From an uncultured bacterium (GTDB lineage: Bacteria; Bacillota; Clostridia; Oscillospirales; Oscillospiraceae), in the NCBI GenBank assembly GCA_948469375.1, contig CAOKLO010000010.1, forward strand, positions 1 through 64,000: a stretch of DNA of 64,000 nt, read 5' to 3'. Under the pieces are notes generated by a model. It saw only the letters and a program-made list of their open reading frames with translations. It did not search any database and had not been told where the DNA came from. Below are positions 35,922-46,260 of the stretch, piece after piece; the first letter of the stretch is position 1, and each line of letters starts with the position of its first letter. The position numbers and the translations under genes were made by a program.

Positions 35922-37229
35922 TCAACTCAAAAAGTCCTTCAGCTTCTTGCTCCGGGAGGGGTGGCGCAGCTTGCGCAGGGCCTTGGCCTCGATCTGCCGG
36001 ATGCGCTCCCGGGTGACGTTGAACTCCTTGCCCACTTCCTCCAGGGTGCGAGTCCGGCCGTCCTCAATGCCGAAACGCAGGCGCAACACCTTTTCCTCCC
36101 GGGGCGTCAGGGTGGACAGCACATCCACCAGCTGCTCCTTCAACAGCGTGAAGGACGCCGCCTCCGACGGCTCCGACGCGTCCTCGTCGGGGATGAAGTC
36201 ACCCAGATGGCTGTCCTCCTCCTCACCGATGGGGGTCTCCAGGGACACCGGCTCCTGGGCGATCTTGAGAATCTCCCGCACCTTCTCCACCGGCATCCCC
36301 ATCTCCTCGGCGGTCTCCTCCGGAGTGGGGTCGTGGCCCAGCTCCTGCAAAAGCTGACGGTTCACCCTGATTACCTTATTGATGGTCTCCACCATATGCA
36401 CCGGGATGCGGATGGTCCGGGCCTGGTCGGCGATGGCCCGGGTGATGGCCTGACGGATCCACCAGGTGGCGTAGGTGGAGAACTTGTACCCCTTGGTGTA
36501 GTCGAACTTCTCCACCGCCTTGATGAGGCCCAGGTTGCCCTCCTGGATCAAATCCAGGAACAGCATCCCCCGGCCCACGTACCGCTTGGCGATGGATACC
36601 ACAAGCCGCAGATTGGCCTCCGCCAGCGACTGCTTGGCCCGCTCGCCGCCCTTGACAGCCTTTTTCAGCTCCTTTAAGGTCTCCTCTGGGATGGGCTCAC
36701 CGGACTTTTCCAGCTCGGCCAGCTGCTCCTTGGCCGCCGCTCCGGCCCCCATGGCCTGGGCCAGCTCCACCTCCCGCTCGGGAGTGAGCAGGTCAACCTT
36801 GCCGATCTCCTTCAAATACATCCGCACCGGGTCATCGATGGCGAAGGAGTCCACCAGCGTGTTGGGGTCAACGATCTCCTCCTCGGGGATCTCCTCCAGC
36901 TCGGCGGCGGGGGGCAGCATACCGTCGTCGCCCAGCTCCAGGGTAAACTCCTCGCCAACGGTGTCGATACCCAGATTTTCCAGTACATCATACACCTTGT
37001 CCATCTGCTCGCTCTCCAGACTGATGGAATCCAGCGTCTCCATCATCTCACCGGAGGACAGCTTACCTTTTTTATATCCGGTGTCGATAAGCTCCAGCAG
37101 CTTTTCGCCGTTCTGGACCCCCTCCACCATTTTGGCCAGCTCGGCCTTGGCCGCCTCCAGCTTCTCAGGGCTGGCCTGGGTATGGGGCGCGGCGTCCGCC
37201 TTTTTGGCCGTTTTTTTCTTTTCACTCAT
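35922..37229 (-). CDS. rpoD: Primary sigma factor (sigma-A)
   Basis: This is the housekeeping sigma factor. The 435-residue protein has an acidic N-terminal region and the start of region 1.2 ([25 protein letters not shown]). It has the highly conserved region 2 ([29 protein letters not shown] ... [17 protein letters not shown]), regions 3 and 4.1, and region 4.2 with [20 protein letters not shown]. It overlaps the end of dnaG by four bases, the usual dnaG-rpoD pair. The many strong TTGACA/TATAAT-like promoters in the window are its expected targets. Confidence 0.98.
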   Translation of the reverse strand: MSEKKKTAKKADAAPHTQASPEKLEAAKAELAKMVEGVQNGEKLLELIDTGYKKGKLSSGEMMETLDSISLESEQMDKVYDVLENLGIDTVGEEFTLELGDDGMLPPAAELEEIPEEEIVDPNTLVDSFAIDDPVRMYLKEIGKVDLLTPEREVELAQAMGAGAAAKEQLAELEKSGEPIPEETLKELKKAVKGGERAKQSLAEANLRLVVSIAKRYVGRGMLFLDLIQEGNLGLIKAVEKFDYTKGYKFSTYATWWIRQAITRAIADQARTIRIPVHMVETINKVIRVNRQLLQELGHDPTPEETAEEMGMPVEKVREILKIAQEPVSLETPIGEEEDSHLGDFIPDEDASEPSEAASFTLLKEQLVDVLSTLTPREEKVLRLRFGIEDGRTRTLEEVGKEFNVTRERIRQIEAKALRKLRHPSRSKKLKDFLS

Positions 37230-39022
37230 GGTCTTTCATCCTCCGTTGCTTTTTTCTGTTTCAGCGCCTGCCTGAACCTGTTCAAATCCTGCGCGCTATG
37301 TACTTCCATGGCCGCCTTGCGATGCTCCGCAAGGATAATTCCTTTGCATTCCTCCAGCGCCTCCCGGGCGGTATTGCGCGCCTGAGGCTGCTGGGCGATG
37401 GCAGTCAGCTGGTCCAGCTCCTCCGGGACGAGCTGCCCCTCCAACGCCGGGAGGGATACGCTTCTGCCCGCCTCCCAGCGCTCCCGCAGCAAGGCGAATG
37501 CCTTTCCCAGTAAGGGCGAGGAAAAGTGCTCCGGCGCGAGCCCGTCCAGCACCCGGAAAAAGTCGCCGTCCAGCAACACCACCCGCAAAATGCCCTCCTC
37601 CGCCAAGGCGGACCGGACGTTGCTGTACCGCAGTCCCCGGTCGCGGGGCTGGAGCTGCCGGGCGGGCGTTAGGTTTTGGCGCTCCTCCTGCTTCCGGGCC
37701 TGCCGGCTCTGCTTTTTCCGCAGGCGGTCCACCTCTTGGAGCACCGCCTCCCGGGATACCCTGGCTGTCTCGGCGCACCGGCCGGCGTAGATCTCCCGTT
37801 CCACCGGACTGGACAGGCCCGCAACCACCTCCGCCGCCGCCAGCAGGTACTGGGCCCGCTGATCGTCCCGGCTCAGGTCAAAGCCCGCCTGCACCACGCT
37901 CAAACGGTATTCCGCCGAGTTAGCGCTCTGGTTCATCAAATCCTCAAAGGCCTGGGGACCCACGTTTTTGATGTAGTCGTCCGCGTCCTGCTTTACCATC
38001 CGGCCGTCCGGGGCCTGCCGCCTGGGCAGCCGGAGCACCCGCACCCCCACCTCCGATTGTTTCAGCAGGGCGATGGCCCGCTGAGTGGCGTCTTCGCCAG
38101 CGTCGTCGTTGTCATAGCACAGCACCAGCTCCTTGGTGTACCGCTCCAGCAGGCGGATGTGCTCCTCGGTCAACGCGGTGCCCATGGTGGCCACCGTGTT
38201 GTCAAAGCCCGCCTGGTGCAGGGTTATCACATCGATGTTTCCCTCTACCAGGATGAAATTATGCCGCTTGGTGTTTTTGGCGTAGTTGAGGCCGTACAGA
38301 ATGGACCGCTTTTTGAAAATGGCCGTCTCCGGAGTATTCAGGTATTTCGGCGTGGAATCGTCCATCACCCGGCTGGTAAAACCGATCACGTCCCCCCGCA
38401 CGTCGATCACCGGGAGCATCAGGCGGTTGCGGTACTTGTCGTACACGCCGCCCCCCTTGCCCGCCATGGCCAGGCCCGCGTCGATGAGCTCAGCCTTGTC
38501 GTAGCCCTTCTCTTTCATGGCGTTGATGAGATTGTCCCAGCCCTCCGGCGCGGCCCCCAGACCGAACCGGGCGGAAAACTTAGAGCTGATGCGCCGTTTG
38601 TCCCGGATATAGGACGCTACCGCCGCCCCCCTCGGGTCGGCCAGCATAGAGCGGTAGAACCGGGCGGCCTCGCGGTTCAGCTCCAGCACACGCTTGCGCT
38701 GTTCCCGCCGCTTTCCGTCTCCAGGACTGTCCTCCGGCACCTGTAGGCCCGACTGTTCCGCCAGCTTGCGCACCGCCTCCGGAAAAGGCAGGCCGTCCAT
38801 CTCCATAACAAAGCGGATGGGGCCGCCCCCCTTGCCGCAGCCAAAGCAATGGAAGATCTGCTTGGACTCGTTCACGGAAAAGGATGGGGTCTTCTCATGA
38901 TGGAACGGGCACAATCCCCAGTAATTAGCCCCCTTCCTGGTCAGGGGCAGGTAGGAAGAGACCACATCCACAATATTCAGCCGTCCGTTCAGCTCGTCCA
39001 GAAAGGAATCTGGTATGGCCAT
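37226..39022 (-). CDS. dnaG: DNA primase
   Basis: DnaG makes RNA primers for replication. The 598-residue protein has the CHC2 zinc finger ([11 protein letters not shown] ... [10 protein letters not shown], residues about 38-63), the RNA polymerase fold with the TOPRIM domain ([15 protein letters not shown] and [16 protein letters not shown]) and a C-terminal helicase-binding region. The zinc residues and acidic TOPRIM residues are intact. The ATG at 39022 follows GGAGGTGAGACC. Confidence 0.97.
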   Translation of the reverse strand: MAIPDSFLDELNGRLNIVDVVSSYLPLTRKGANYWGLCPFHHEKTPSFSVNESKQIFHCFGCGKGGGPIRFVMEMDGLPFPEAVRKLAEQSGLQVPEDSPGDGKRREQRKRVLELNREAARFYRSMLADPRGAAVASYIRDKRRISSKFSARFGLGAAPEGWDNLINAMKEKGYDKAELIDAGLAMAGKGGGVYDKYRNRLMLPVIDVRGDVIGFTSRVMDDSTPKYLNTPETAIFKKRSILYGLNYAKNTKRHNFILVEGNIDVITLHQAGFDNTVATMGTALTEEHIRLLERYTKELVLCYDNDDAGEDATQRAIALLKQSEVGVRVLRLPRRQAPDGRMVKQDADDYIKNVGPQAFEDLMNQSANSAEYRLSVVQAGFDLSRDDQRAQYLLAAAEVVAGLSSPVEREIYAGRCAETARVSREAVLQEVDRLRKKQSRQARKQEERQNLTPARQLQPRDRGLRYSNVRSALAEEGILRVVLLDGDFFRVLDGLAPEHFSSPLLGKAFALLRERWEAGRSVSLPALEGQLVPEELDQLTAIAQQPQARNTAREALEECKGIILAEHRKAAMEVHSAQDLNRFRQALKQKKATEDERP

Positions 39023-39078
39023 GGTCTCACCTCCTGATAATAGCCAATTTTGCTCAATTTTATCACTGTTTTGTGATT

Positions 39079-39708
39079 TTATCGCTCAACCGGAACCGGT
39101 CGAAACACTTCTCCCAGCTCCACCGCGGCAAAATCTCCGGCGGACAGCTCCGTCATTTGGGTGCAGAACGCCTCTGCGCGCTCCTCGGGCAGCAGGGCGT
39201 GAACCGTGACGCCCGCTGCATACTCGATTTCCCCCACTATACCGTTCTGAGCGGCACAGGCCCGCTTCACCCGCTCCAAAAAACTGTAGGGGCACTCCAC
39301 CGCCAGCTCCAGCCAGCGGCGCACCGTAGACACCCCCGCCGCATCCAGCGCGTTCTTAGCGCTCTGGGTATAGGCCCGGACCAGTCCTCCCGCGCCCAGC
39401 AGCATCCCGCCGAAATACCGGGTGACCACACAGCACACATTGGTGACCCCTTCCTTCTGGAACACCCCCAGCATGGGCTGTCCGGCCGTGCCCTGGGGTT
39501 CGCCGTCGTCGGAATAGCGCACCGGGCCGTCCTTGATGAGATAGCACCAGCAATTGTGCCGGGCGTCGTGGTATTTCTTTTCCATCTCGTCAATGCGGGC
39601 ACGGGCCTCCTCCTCCGTCTCCACCGGCCAGACATGGCCGATAAAGGTGGAGCGCTTTTCGGTAAACTCCGTCTCCGAGGGTTTTGTTGGAACCAAATAC
39701 TCTGTCAT
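39079..39708 (-). CDS. YigZ/IMPACT family protein
   Basis: This 209-residue protein of the YigZ/YvyE (IMPACT-like UPF0029) family has the core KYHDARHNCWCYLI ... RYSDDGEPQGTAGQPML and VVTRYFGGMLLGAGGLVRAYTQSA. These are the conserved family blocks, followed by the C-terminal ferredoxin-like domain. The bacterial function is uncertain; eukaryotic IMPACT regulates translation. It lies alone between dnaG and the dGTPase gene. Confidence 0.9.
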   Translation of the reverse strand: MTEYLVPTKPSETEFTEKRSTFIGHVWPVETEEEARARIDEMEKKYHDARHNCWCYLIKDGPVRYSDDGEPQGTAGQPMLGVFQKEGVTNVCCVVTRYFGGMLLGAGGLVRAYTQSAKNALDAAGVSTVRRWLELAVECPYSFLERVKRACAAQNGIVGEIEYAAGVTVHALLPEERAEAFCTQMTELSAGDFAAVELGEVFRPVPVER

Positions 39709-39782
39709 ACTCTTCCCTGCCTGTTGTCATGCTGCGCCTGTTCGCAGCGCGCGGCTTCGCTGCTCACGACAGCTCCACACTT

Positions 39783-40793
39783 CTATTTGACCACCCAGCC
39801 TCTCGGAATAAACAGCATGCTGAACTGCTCCACGGCGTAGGTGTCCGTCATGCCCGCGATGTAGTCCAGCGCCGCCCGCGCCTTCCCCTCCCGCACCAGA
39901 ATATCCTGATACTCAGGGGGCAGCTTGTCCGTGTGCTTGTAATAGTATTCGTACAGCTGGCAAATCATGTCCTCCGCCTTGCCCTCCTCCCCCTTTGCCA
40001 GGGGATTGAAGTAGACGGACTGGAACATGAACTCCTTCAGCTCCGCCATGGCCTGGGCCACCTGGGGCGACTGCCGGATCAGCTCTCCCTCTGCGCTGGC
40101 GCGGATGACGTCCATGGTCAGCGTCTCAATGCGCTCCCCGTGGGTAAAGCCCAGCACCTGGGAGATGTGTACGGGGATGTCGGTGGGGAAAATAATTCCT
40201 CCCCGCATGGCGTCGTCGATGTCATGATTGATATAGGCGATCTTGTCGGCAAACCGCACCAGCTGGCCTTCCAGGGTGTCCGCAACCGGGCCCCTGGTAT
40301 GGCACAGAATGCCGTTTCTAACCTCGTGGCACAGGTTCAGCCCCGCGCCGTCGTTCTCCAGCCGGTCCACCACCCGCAGAGACTGCTCATAATGCCGGAA
40401 TCCGCCCTCCACCATTCGGGACAAGGCCCGCTCCCCGGCGTGGCCGAATGGCGTGTGTCCCAGGTCGTGGGCCAGGGCGGCGGCCTCGGTCAGGTCCTCG
40501 TTGAGCCCCAGCCCCCTTGCCATGGTCCGGGCAATGCGGGACACCTCCAGGGTGTGGGTCATACGGGTGCGGTAGTGGTCCCCTTCCGGCTGGAGAAAGA
40601 CCTGCGTCTTGTGCTTTAAGCGCCGGAAGGACTTGCAGTGCACCACCCGGTCCACGTCCCGCTGAAAGCAGGTGCGCATGGGACAGGGCACAACAGCTAC
40701 CGCCCTTCCCCTGGACTCCGCCGACAGGCAGGCCCGGGGCGACAGGGTCTGGCGTTCCAGGGCTTCGGTGCGTTCCCGGATGGTCTGTTCCAT
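39783..40793 (-). CDS. dgt: Deoxyguanosinetriphosphate triphosphohydrolase-like protein
   Basis: This 336-residue HD-domain enzyme cleaves dGTP (or other dNTPs) to the nucleoside and triphosphate. The metal-binding residues are in HTLEVSRIART and ALAHDLGHTPFGHAGE, after the conserved CKSFRRLKHKTQVF segment. KIAYINHDIDDAMRGGII is also typical. The length fits the short bacterial dGTPase-like group, frequently placed just upstream of dnaG in Firmicutes. The ATG at 40793 follows GGGGGGA; the frame extends to 40814 without support. Confidence 0.9.
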   Translation of the reverse strand: MEQTIRERTEALERQTLSPRACLSAESRGRAVAVVPCPMRTCFQRDVDRVVHCKSFRRLKHKTQVFLQPEGDHYRTRMTHTLEVSRIARTMARGLGLNEDLTEAAALAHDLGHTPFGHAGERALSRMVEGGFRHYEQSLRVVDRLENDGAGLNLCHEVRNGILCHTRGPVADTLEGQLVRFADKIAYINHDIDDAMRGGIIFPTDIPVHISQVLGFTHGERIETLTMDVIRASAEGELIRQSPQVAQAMAELKEFMFQSVYFNPLAKGEEGKAEDMICQLYEYYYKHTDKLPPEYQDILVREGKARAALDYIAGMTDTYAVEQFSMLFIPRGWVVK

Positions 40794-40935
40794 TGCGTTT
40801 CCCCCCGTTTTCAATAAGAGGCAAAATTGCTGTCTATTCTTTATACCCCATCGGTTTCAAAAATCCTTTTTATTTTCAAAAATTTTTTGCATATTTTTCT
40901 TCCCACCCCAATAGGCTTGCCCGGGAGGGATTGCC

Positions 40936-41883
40936 ATGACCATGACCGTCCACCTTGCCCGCCTTCTGGTACTGGCGGTGATTTTCGTCAACGGCTGGAC
41001 CGACGCGCCAAATGCCATTGCCACCGCTGTGGGCTCCGGGGCGCTGAGCTTCCGCCGGGGCGTCTTAATGGCAGCAGTGTGCAACTTCGCAGGGGCGGCG
41101 CTGGCCTGCCTGTGTTTTCCCGCCGTGGCGGACACCATGGGGGAGCTGGCGGCCTTTTTCGACCCAGATGCCGCCGTGGTCACGCTGAACGCAGCTCTGC
41201 TGTCTATCGTGCTGTGGTCAGTGGCGGCGTGGCGGTTCGGCCTGCCCACCAGTGAAAGCCACGCTCTGCTGGCGGGGCTGTCCGGCGGGGCCGTCGCCCT
41301 AGGCGCCGGAGCGGCCCAGCTCAGCGCCGGGGCCTGGCTGCGGGTACTGGCCGGGCTGGCGCTGTCCCTGCCCGTCGGGGTGGCGGCCGGACGGCTGTTC
41401 CGGCAGGCTTTGGCCGGGCGGGTTCGCCGTCCGGCGGCATGGCAGAAGTGCGCCGCCGCCCTTACCGCCCTGCTCCATGGGGTGCAGGATGGACAAAAGT
41501 TTTTGGCCCTGCTCCTCCTCACCGACGGGTTGGACGGGGGCCTCTCCGTTTCCCGGCTGACCCTGACCCTGCTCACCGCCGGGGTGATGGCCTTGGGCAC
41601 TGCCCTTGGCGGAAAGCCGATTGTGGAAAAGGTGGGCTCGGAGCTGGCCTCCCTCTCCCCCGCCGACGGGCTGGCTGCGGACCTGGGTGCCGGCACGGTG
41701 CTGCTGGCGTGCTCTTTGATGGGCCTGCCCGTTTCCACCACCCATGCAAAGGTGGCCGCTATCTGCGGCGCGGGGCAGGGCGCAAACCGGGGGGTCATGG
41801 GACAGATGGCGGGGGCGTGGATCCTCACCTTCCCCGCCTGCGGAGCGATGGCGTTTTTGCTGACAAAAGCGATGCTGGCATAG
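40936..41883 (+). CDS. PiT family inorganic phosphate transporter
   Basis: This 315-residue polytopic carrier of the PiT (Pit/PHO4) family would bring in phosphate with a cation. The family repeats are visible twice: GWTDAPNAIATAVGSGAL near the start with FGLPTSESHALLAG, and later LLHGVQDGQKF with LPVSTTHAKVAAICGA. The first repeat has GWTDAPN where most members have GxNDxxN. About nine membrane segments are evident. It is divergent from the dGTPase gene and no PhoU-like gene is adjacent. The ATG at 40936 follows GGGAGGG. Confidence 0.9.
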   Translation: MTMTVHLARLLVLAVIFVNGWTDAPNAIATAVGSGALSFRRGVLMAAVCNFAGAALACLCFPAVADTMGELAAFFDPDAAVVTLNAALLSIVLWSVAAWRFGLPTSESHALLAGLSGGAVALGAGAAQLSAGAWLRVLAGLALSLPVGVAAGRLFRQALAGRVRRPAAWQKCAAALTALLHGVQDGQKFLALLLLTDGLDGGLSVSRLTLTLLTAGVMALGTALGGKPIVEKVGSELASLSPADGLAADLGAGTVLLACSLMGLPVSTTHAKVAAICGAGQGANRGVMGQMAGAWILTFPACGAMAFLLTKAMLA

Positions 41884-41913
41884 AAAGGGCCCCGGGATAT
41901 CCCGAGGCCCTTT
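41884..41913. terminator. Bidirectional terminator
   Basis: A nearly perfect inverted repeat with arms AAAGGGCC and GGCCCTTT lies immediately after the PiT gene and is followed by TTTGTGTT. It also ends the convergent pgsA transcript. Confidence 0.75.
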
Positions 41914-41916
41914 GTG

Positions 41917-42018
41917 TTATTCCGTTGAATCCTTTACAAACCGCGCTGCCCAGTCCAGCTCAGGGATCCCGTACTCCCCGCCGCAAAAGGGCCGGATCTT
42001 ACGGCCTTTCTGTGTCAC
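41917..42018 (-). CDS. Small coupled ORF after pgsA
   Basis: A 33-residue frame starts at a GTG that overlaps the pgsA stop in a GTGA arrangement and ends four bases before the terminator. The product reads MTQKGRKIRPFCGGEYGIPE and ends FVKDSTE. It fits exactly between pgsA and the terminator, and the overlap would allow translational coupling. No family is recognised; it could also be chance in a GC-rich region. Confidence 0.4.
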   Translation of the reverse strand: MTQKGRKIRPFCGGEYGIPELDWAARFVKDSTE

Positions 42019-42572
42019 TTGTTCCAGTTGAGCACATCCTTATTCTTCACAAAATACTCCACACCGGAGTACAGGGTGGTAACTACGATCACAGCGATGC
42101 ATACCCAGTCCAGATAGCGTGAGTAATCCGGCGCGGAATAAAGCCCTTCCGGTCTCTGCCACAGGTGCATCAGACAAAGGCACACCATGGTGGAGGCGGT
42201 TTTGACCTTGCCCGACCACCCGGCGGCAATGACCCGGCCGTTGTCCACCGCCACCAGCCGCAGGCCGGACACGGCGAACTCCCGGGCCATCACAATGACC
42301 AGCGCCCAATCCGGAAAGCGGCCCATGGCGCAGAAGCAGGTCATGGAAGTGAGCACCAGCATTTTATCCGCCAGCGGGTCCATGAATTTTCCGAAATCCG
42401 TCACGAGATTGTACTTCCGGGCAATATGGCCGTCCAGCAGGTCAGTGAGGCTGGCCACGATGAACACGGCCAGAGCCGCGTAATTGTTGCCAGGGAATTC
42501 CAGGTGCCACAGCACCAGATACACCGGAATCAAAATCACGCGCATCATCGTCAATTTGTTAGGTAAATTCAT
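42015..42572 (-). CDS. pgsA: CDP-diacylglycerol-glycerol-3-phosphate 3-phosphatidyltransferase
   Basis: PgsA makes phosphatidylglycerol phosphate, the precursor of the major anionic phospholipids. The 185-residue membrane protein has the CDP-alcohol phosphatidyltransferase signature in DLLDGHIARKYN ... DFGKFMDPLADKML, with all Asp and Gly residues of D-G-x2-A-R-x8-G-x3-D-x3-D. It begins NLPNKLTMMRVILIPVYL as most PgsA proteins do. It lies downstream of rimO, a very common pair. Confidence 0.96.
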   Translation of the reverse strand: MNLPNKLTMMRVILIPVYLVLWHLEFPGNNYAALAVFIVASLTDLLDGHIARKYNLVTDFGKFMDPLADKMLVLTSMTCFCAMGRFPDWALVIVMAREFAVSGLRLVAVDNGRVIAAGWSGKVKTASTMVCLCLMHLWQRPEGLYSAPDYSRYLDWVCIAVIVVTTLYSGVEYFVKNKDVLNWNK

Positions 42573-42600
42573 GGTTTTCCTCCTTCATGTTCCGCGCTAG

Positions 42601-43926
42601 TTATTCCTCAATCTCGCCGGTCAGGTCGCCATCGGACACACCGGTGATCCGAACCCACACAAACGCTCCCGCAGGCACCAGCCCCGCCGCCGTGAACAGC
42701 ACCCGTCCGTCGATGTCCACCGAGTCGGCATAGGTGCGGCCCACATAGCAGCCCGCCTCCGCGTCAAAGCCCTCGCACAGCACCTCCATACACGTACCCA
42801 GCCGGTCCTCGTTGTACTGGTCCATGATACGGGACTGCAAATCTACCACCAGCTCCACCCGGCGCTCGGCAATTTCTGGCTCCACCTGGTTTTCCATGGC
42901 GGCGGCCAGCGTCCCCTCCTCCGGGGAGAACTGGAACACTCCCGCCCGCTGGAGCTTCTGCTCCCGCAGGAACTCGCACAGCTCCTCAAACTCCGCCTCG
43001 CCCTCTCCGGGAAGCCCGCAGATCAAGGAAGTGCGGATGACCACATCCGGCATGGCTGCACGAAGCTTGGCAAACAGCGCCTCGATTTCCGCCTTGGTGC
43101 TCCGGCGGCGCATGGCCTTCAAAATACCGTTGTTGGCGTGCTGGATGGGAATATCCAGATAGTGGACGATCTTCTTTTCCCGGGCAATGATCTCGATCAG
43201 CTCGTCCGTCACCGCCTCCGGATAGAGGTAGTGCAGCCGAATCCAGTGGAAATCAAGCCTGCATAGCTCTGTCAACAGCTTGGCCAGGGTGGTCCCATCC
43301 TCCAAATCCAACCCATAGCGGGTGATATCCTGGGCGATGACGATGAGCTCCTTCACCCCCCGCCGGACCAGTCCCTCCGCCTCACTGAGCAGGGCCTCCA
43401 TGGAGCGGCTTCGATACTTCCCCCTCAGCCTGGGAATGACACAGAACGCACAGCCGTTGGAGCAACCCTCAGCAATTTTCAGATAGGCGGTATAGGGCGG
43501 CGTAGTCACCCAGCGCTCGCCGTTCTCATAGGTACGGTGGATATCGCCGAACTGCTCCGGCCTCTCCCCCGCCATCAGCCGCTCCACGGCGGACACCACG
43601 TCGGTATAGCTTCCCGTGCCCAGCAGGCCGTCCACCTCGGGCAGCTCGGAGCGGATATCGTCCGGGTAACGCTGGCTGAGGCAGCCCGCTACCAGCAGCT
43701 TTTTCAGCTTTCCATCGTTTTTCAGCGCAGCCAGCTCCAGAATGCTGTCAATGGCCTCGCTCTTGGCGGACTCAATGAAACCGCAGGTGTTGAGCACCGC
43801 CACATCGGCCCCCTCCGGGTCACCGGTAACGGTGTAGCCCGCATCCCGGCACAGGGCCATCATCTGCTCGGTATTCACCAGATTCTTGGCGCAGCCCAGG
43901 GACTGAAACGCCACTTTATACCCCAT
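42601..43926 (-). CDS. rimO: Ribosomal protein S12 methylthiotransferase
   Basis: RimO is a radical SAM enzyme that adds a methylthio group to an aspartate of ribosomal protein S12. The 441-residue protein has the N-terminal cluster cysteines (SLGCAKNLVNTE, NTCGFIESAKSEAI, and the GCLSQRYP loop), the radical SAM motif CSNGCAFCVIPRLRGKYRSR and a C-terminal TRAM domain. The GFIESAKSEAI segment is typical of RimO rather than MiaB. The ATG follows GGAGGAATGGGAGTAA. Confidence 0.96.
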   Translation of the reverse strand: MGYKVAFQSLGCAKNLVNTEQMMALCRDAGYTVTGDPEGADVAVLNTCGFIESAKSEAIDSILELAALKNDGKLKKLLVAGCLSQRYPDDIRSELPEVDGLLGTGSYTDVVSAVERLMAGERPEQFGDIHRTYENGERWVTTPPYTAYLKIAEGCSNGCAFCVIPRLRGKYRSRSMEALLSEAEGLVRRGVKELIVIAQDITRYGLDLEDGTTLAKLLTELCRLDFHWIRLHYLYPEAVTDELIEIIAREKKIVHYLDIPIQHANNGILKAMRRRSTKAEIEALFAKLRAAMPDVVIRTSLICGLPGEGEAEFEELCEFLREQKLQRAGVFQFSPEEGTLAAAMENQVEPEIAERRVELVVDLQSRIMDQYNEDRLGTCMEVLCEGFDAEAGCYVGRTYADSVDIDGRVLFTAAGLVPAGAFVWVRITGVSDGDLTGEIEE

Positions 43927-44637
43927 TTACTCCCATTCCTCCTCACGGAGCCTATCCAGGGCGGCGGAGATCTCCTCCCAGCCGTAGCCCCGGCGGGCCA
44001 GATAGTCGGACACTTTTTTCAAATTCTCCCGGGTGGGCTCGTCATCCCGGAGCTTCTGCCGGGCCAGCTTGTCAATCTGGCGCCCGTCCGGCTCACGCTC
44101 CTCTAGGGCGTCTTCCCAATATTCCCGGGGCACCCCCCGGCGATACAGCTCATCCCGCAGCTTCCTGGGGCCGTACCCCTTGGCGGCGTAATGCCGCACC
44201 ACCGTATGGGCATACTCCCCGTCGTTCAGCAGACCCAGGTCGGTGAGGCGGTCGGCCACGGCCTCCGCCTGCTCCCGGACAGCTTCCTTCCGCGCCTGTA
44301 ACGCATCAAAATCTGGAGCGTCGTCCAGCTTGTCATAGGGGTACTTCTCTTTCTTTTGCCGGGGCGGGGCGCACAGCTTGTCAAGAAGCTCCTTCCGGGA
44401 CATGGGCCGCTGGGAGAGCAGCCCCACCGCCCGCTCCATGAGCCTGAATCTGCCCCCGGCAGCGGCCAGGGCCTCCCCTTCCGCGCCGGTCAGCTCCTTC
44501 CCGGCATACAGCCCCAGGGATACCACATCCCCCTCGCCGACACGGACGATGGAGGCGTCCTCCAGCCACACCAGCCAGCGCCCCTGTTTGTGCTTGGAGG
44601 GCTCCAATTTTTCAATTCTCATCCCAAATCCATCCAA
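43927..44637 (-). CDS. recX: Regulatory protein RecX
   Basis: RecX binds RecA filaments and limits recombination. The 236-residue protein consists of an N-terminal segment (KLEPSKHKQGRWLVWLEDAS) and three-helix repeats (GLLSQRPMSRKELLDKL, AEAVADRLTDLGLLNDGEYA, VRHYAAKGYGPRKLRDELYRRGV). Its location two genes after recA supports the call. A shorter start at 44622 (MRIEKLEP) is possible, but GAGG before the ATG at 44637 is better. The charged insert RQKKEKYPYDKLDDAPD between repeats is a little unusual. Confidence 0.88.
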   Translation of the reverse strand: MDGFGMRIEKLEPSKHKQGRWLVWLEDASIVRVGEGDVVSLGLYAGKELTGAEGEALAAAGGRFRLMERAVGLLSQRPMSRKELLDKLCAPPRQKKEKYPYDKLDDAPDFDALQARKEAVREQAEAVADRLTDLGLLNDGEYAHTVVRHYAAKGYGPRKLRDELYRRGVPREYWEDALEEREPDGRQIDKLARQKLRDDEPTRENLKKVSDYLARRGYGWEEISAALDRLREEEWE

Positions 44638-45080
44638 ACCGCCTCATCGTGGATAGAAGCGTTCTCCACGGCCCGGTAAAATCGAAGGGAATCCGGGTTG
44701 TGGGCCATAATCGCAATCAGGGTATCCACCCCGCGGGACTTCAACGCCTGCCGCAGTTCCCTCAGCAGGCGCTGGGCCACCTGCTTGTGGCGTTCCTCCT
44801 TCAAAACGCAGATCCAGTCCAGGTAGGCGCAGGTGCAGCCCGCGTCACTCCGCGCGGCAAGAATCACCCCGTCAATCCGGCCCACCACCCGTCCGTTCCA
44901 ATAGGCCAGCAGGGACACCGCATTGCAAAACCGGCCATCCTGAAAGCTCCGCTCCAGCAAGGCCCGGTAGTCCTCCCCGGCATCCATGAAAAAAGTATCC
45001 GGCTCCTGATAACGCAGCTCACGCTCGAAGTCCAGCACATCCCCAATCCGGTCCTGGGTAAAGGGCTCCACCGTGATCAT
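44619..45080 (-). CDS. GNAT family N-acetyltransferase
   Basis: This 153-residue protein has the GNAT fold. The acetyl-CoA region is seen in AYLDWICVLKEERHKQVAQRLLRELRQAL, with an R/Q-x-x-G/A-like loop in degenerate form (RHKQVA), and LRFYRAVENA near the end. The substrate is unknown. It lies between recA and recX, starting four bases after the recA stop, so it would be co-expressed with them. The start at 45080 (MITVEPF) follows GAGGG. Confidence 0.75.
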   Translation of the reverse strand: MITVEPFTQDRIGDVLDFERELRYQEPDTFFMDAGEDYRALLERSFQDGRFCNAVSLLAYWNGRVVGRIDGVILAARSDAGCTCAYLDWICVLKEERHKQVAQRLLRELRQALKSRGVDTLIAIMAHNPDSLRFYRAVENASIHDEAVWMDLG

Positions 45081-45084
45081 GGCG

Positions 45085-46185
45085 TCAGCCCTCAAAGTCG
45101 TCGGCGGAGACGTCCACCGCGCGCCCGGCCGCTTTCGCAGCCACCTGAGACTGGCGGCTCATGAGCTTGTAGGAGTTGGCCCGGACCTCGGCCTCCACCT
45201 TCTCGGCGATCTCCGGATTTTCCTGGAAATACTTCTTCACCGCATCCCGGCCCTGGCCCACCCGGGTCTCCCCCATGGAGAACCAGGAGCCGGACTTCTG
45301 CACAATATCCAGTTTAACCGCCAGGTCCACCAGCTCGCCCAGCTTAGAGATGCCCTCGCCGTACATGATCTCAAACTCCGCCTCCCGGAAAGGGGGCGCG
45401 ACTTTATTTTTCACGATCTTAGCACGGGTTCGGTTGCCCACCACCTCGGTGCCGTTCTTGATGGCCTCAATGCGGCGCACCTCCATGCGCACGGAGGAAT
45501 AGAACTTCAGCGCCCGGCCGCCGGTGGTCACTTCCGGGTTGCCGTATACCACGCCCACCTTTTCGCGCAACTGGTTGATGAAAATGACGATACAGTTGGT
45601 CTTGGAAATGGAGCCGGCCAGCTTACGCAGGGCCTGGCTCATCAGCCGGGCCAGCAGGCCCACATGGGAGTCGCCCATGTCGCCCTCGATCTCCGCCCGG
45701 GGGGTCAGCGCCGCCACCGAGTCCACCACCACCACGTCGATGGCGCCGGAGCGCACCAGGGCCTCGCAAATCTCAAGTCCCTGCTCGCCGGTGTCCGGCT
45801 GGGAAATCAGCATGGAGTCGATGTCCACCCCCAAAGCCCTGGCATAGGTAGGGTCCAGGGCGTGCTCAGCGTCGATGAAGGCCACCTCGCCGCCCCGCTT
45901 CTGGGCCTCGGCCACGATGTGCAACGCCAGGGTCGTTTTGCCGGAGGACTCGGGGCCGTAAATCTCAATGATGCGCCCCTTGGGCACGCCGCCGATGCCC
46001 AAGGCGATGTCCAGGGACAGCGATCCGGTGGGGATGGCCTCCACCACGATGTGGGAATTCTCCCCCAGACGCATGATGGAACCCTTGCCGAAGTCCTTCT
46101 CAATCTGCGCAATGCAAGTGTCCAGCGCCTTCTTTTTATCTGCGGCGGGTGCGGCACTCTCCACCATCTTTTTTTTATCAGCCAT
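45085..46185 (-). CDS. recA: Recombinase RecA
   Basis: RecA forms filaments on single-stranded DNA for homologous recombination and triggers LexA cleavage. The 366-residue protein has Walker [14 protein letters not shown], Walker B region [12 protein letters not shown], the DNA-binding L2 region ([23 protein letters not shown]) and an acidic C-terminus (DVSADDFEG). The start ATG follows GGAAAGGATGATCGT. Its upstream region holds an inverted repeat GTCCT-6-AGGAC but no clear Bacillus-type LexA box. Confidence 0.98.
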   Translation of the reverse strand: MADKKKMVESAAPAADKKKALDTCIAQIEKDFGKGSIMRLGENSHIVVEAIPTGSLSLDIALGIGGVPKGRIIEIYGPESSGKTTLALHIVAEAQKRGGEVAFIDAEHALDPTYARALGVDIDSMLISQPDTGEQGLEICEALVRSGAIDVVVVDSVAALTPRAEIEGDMGDSHVGLLARLMSQALRKLAGSISKTNCIVIFINQLREKVGVVYGNPEVTTGGRALKFYSSVRMEVRRIEAIKNGTEVVGNRTRAKIVKNKVAPPFREAEFEIMYGEGISKLGELVDLAVKLDIVQKSGSWFSMGETRVGQGRDAVKKYFQENPEIAEKVEAEVRANSYKLMSRQSQVAAKAAGRAVDVSADDFEG

Positions 46186-46260
46186 ATACGATCATCCTTT
46201 CCCGCCGGCGTGTTTTTCTCTCCGCCGGCCCTTGCTGTCCCACATGATACTCTTTTATAA

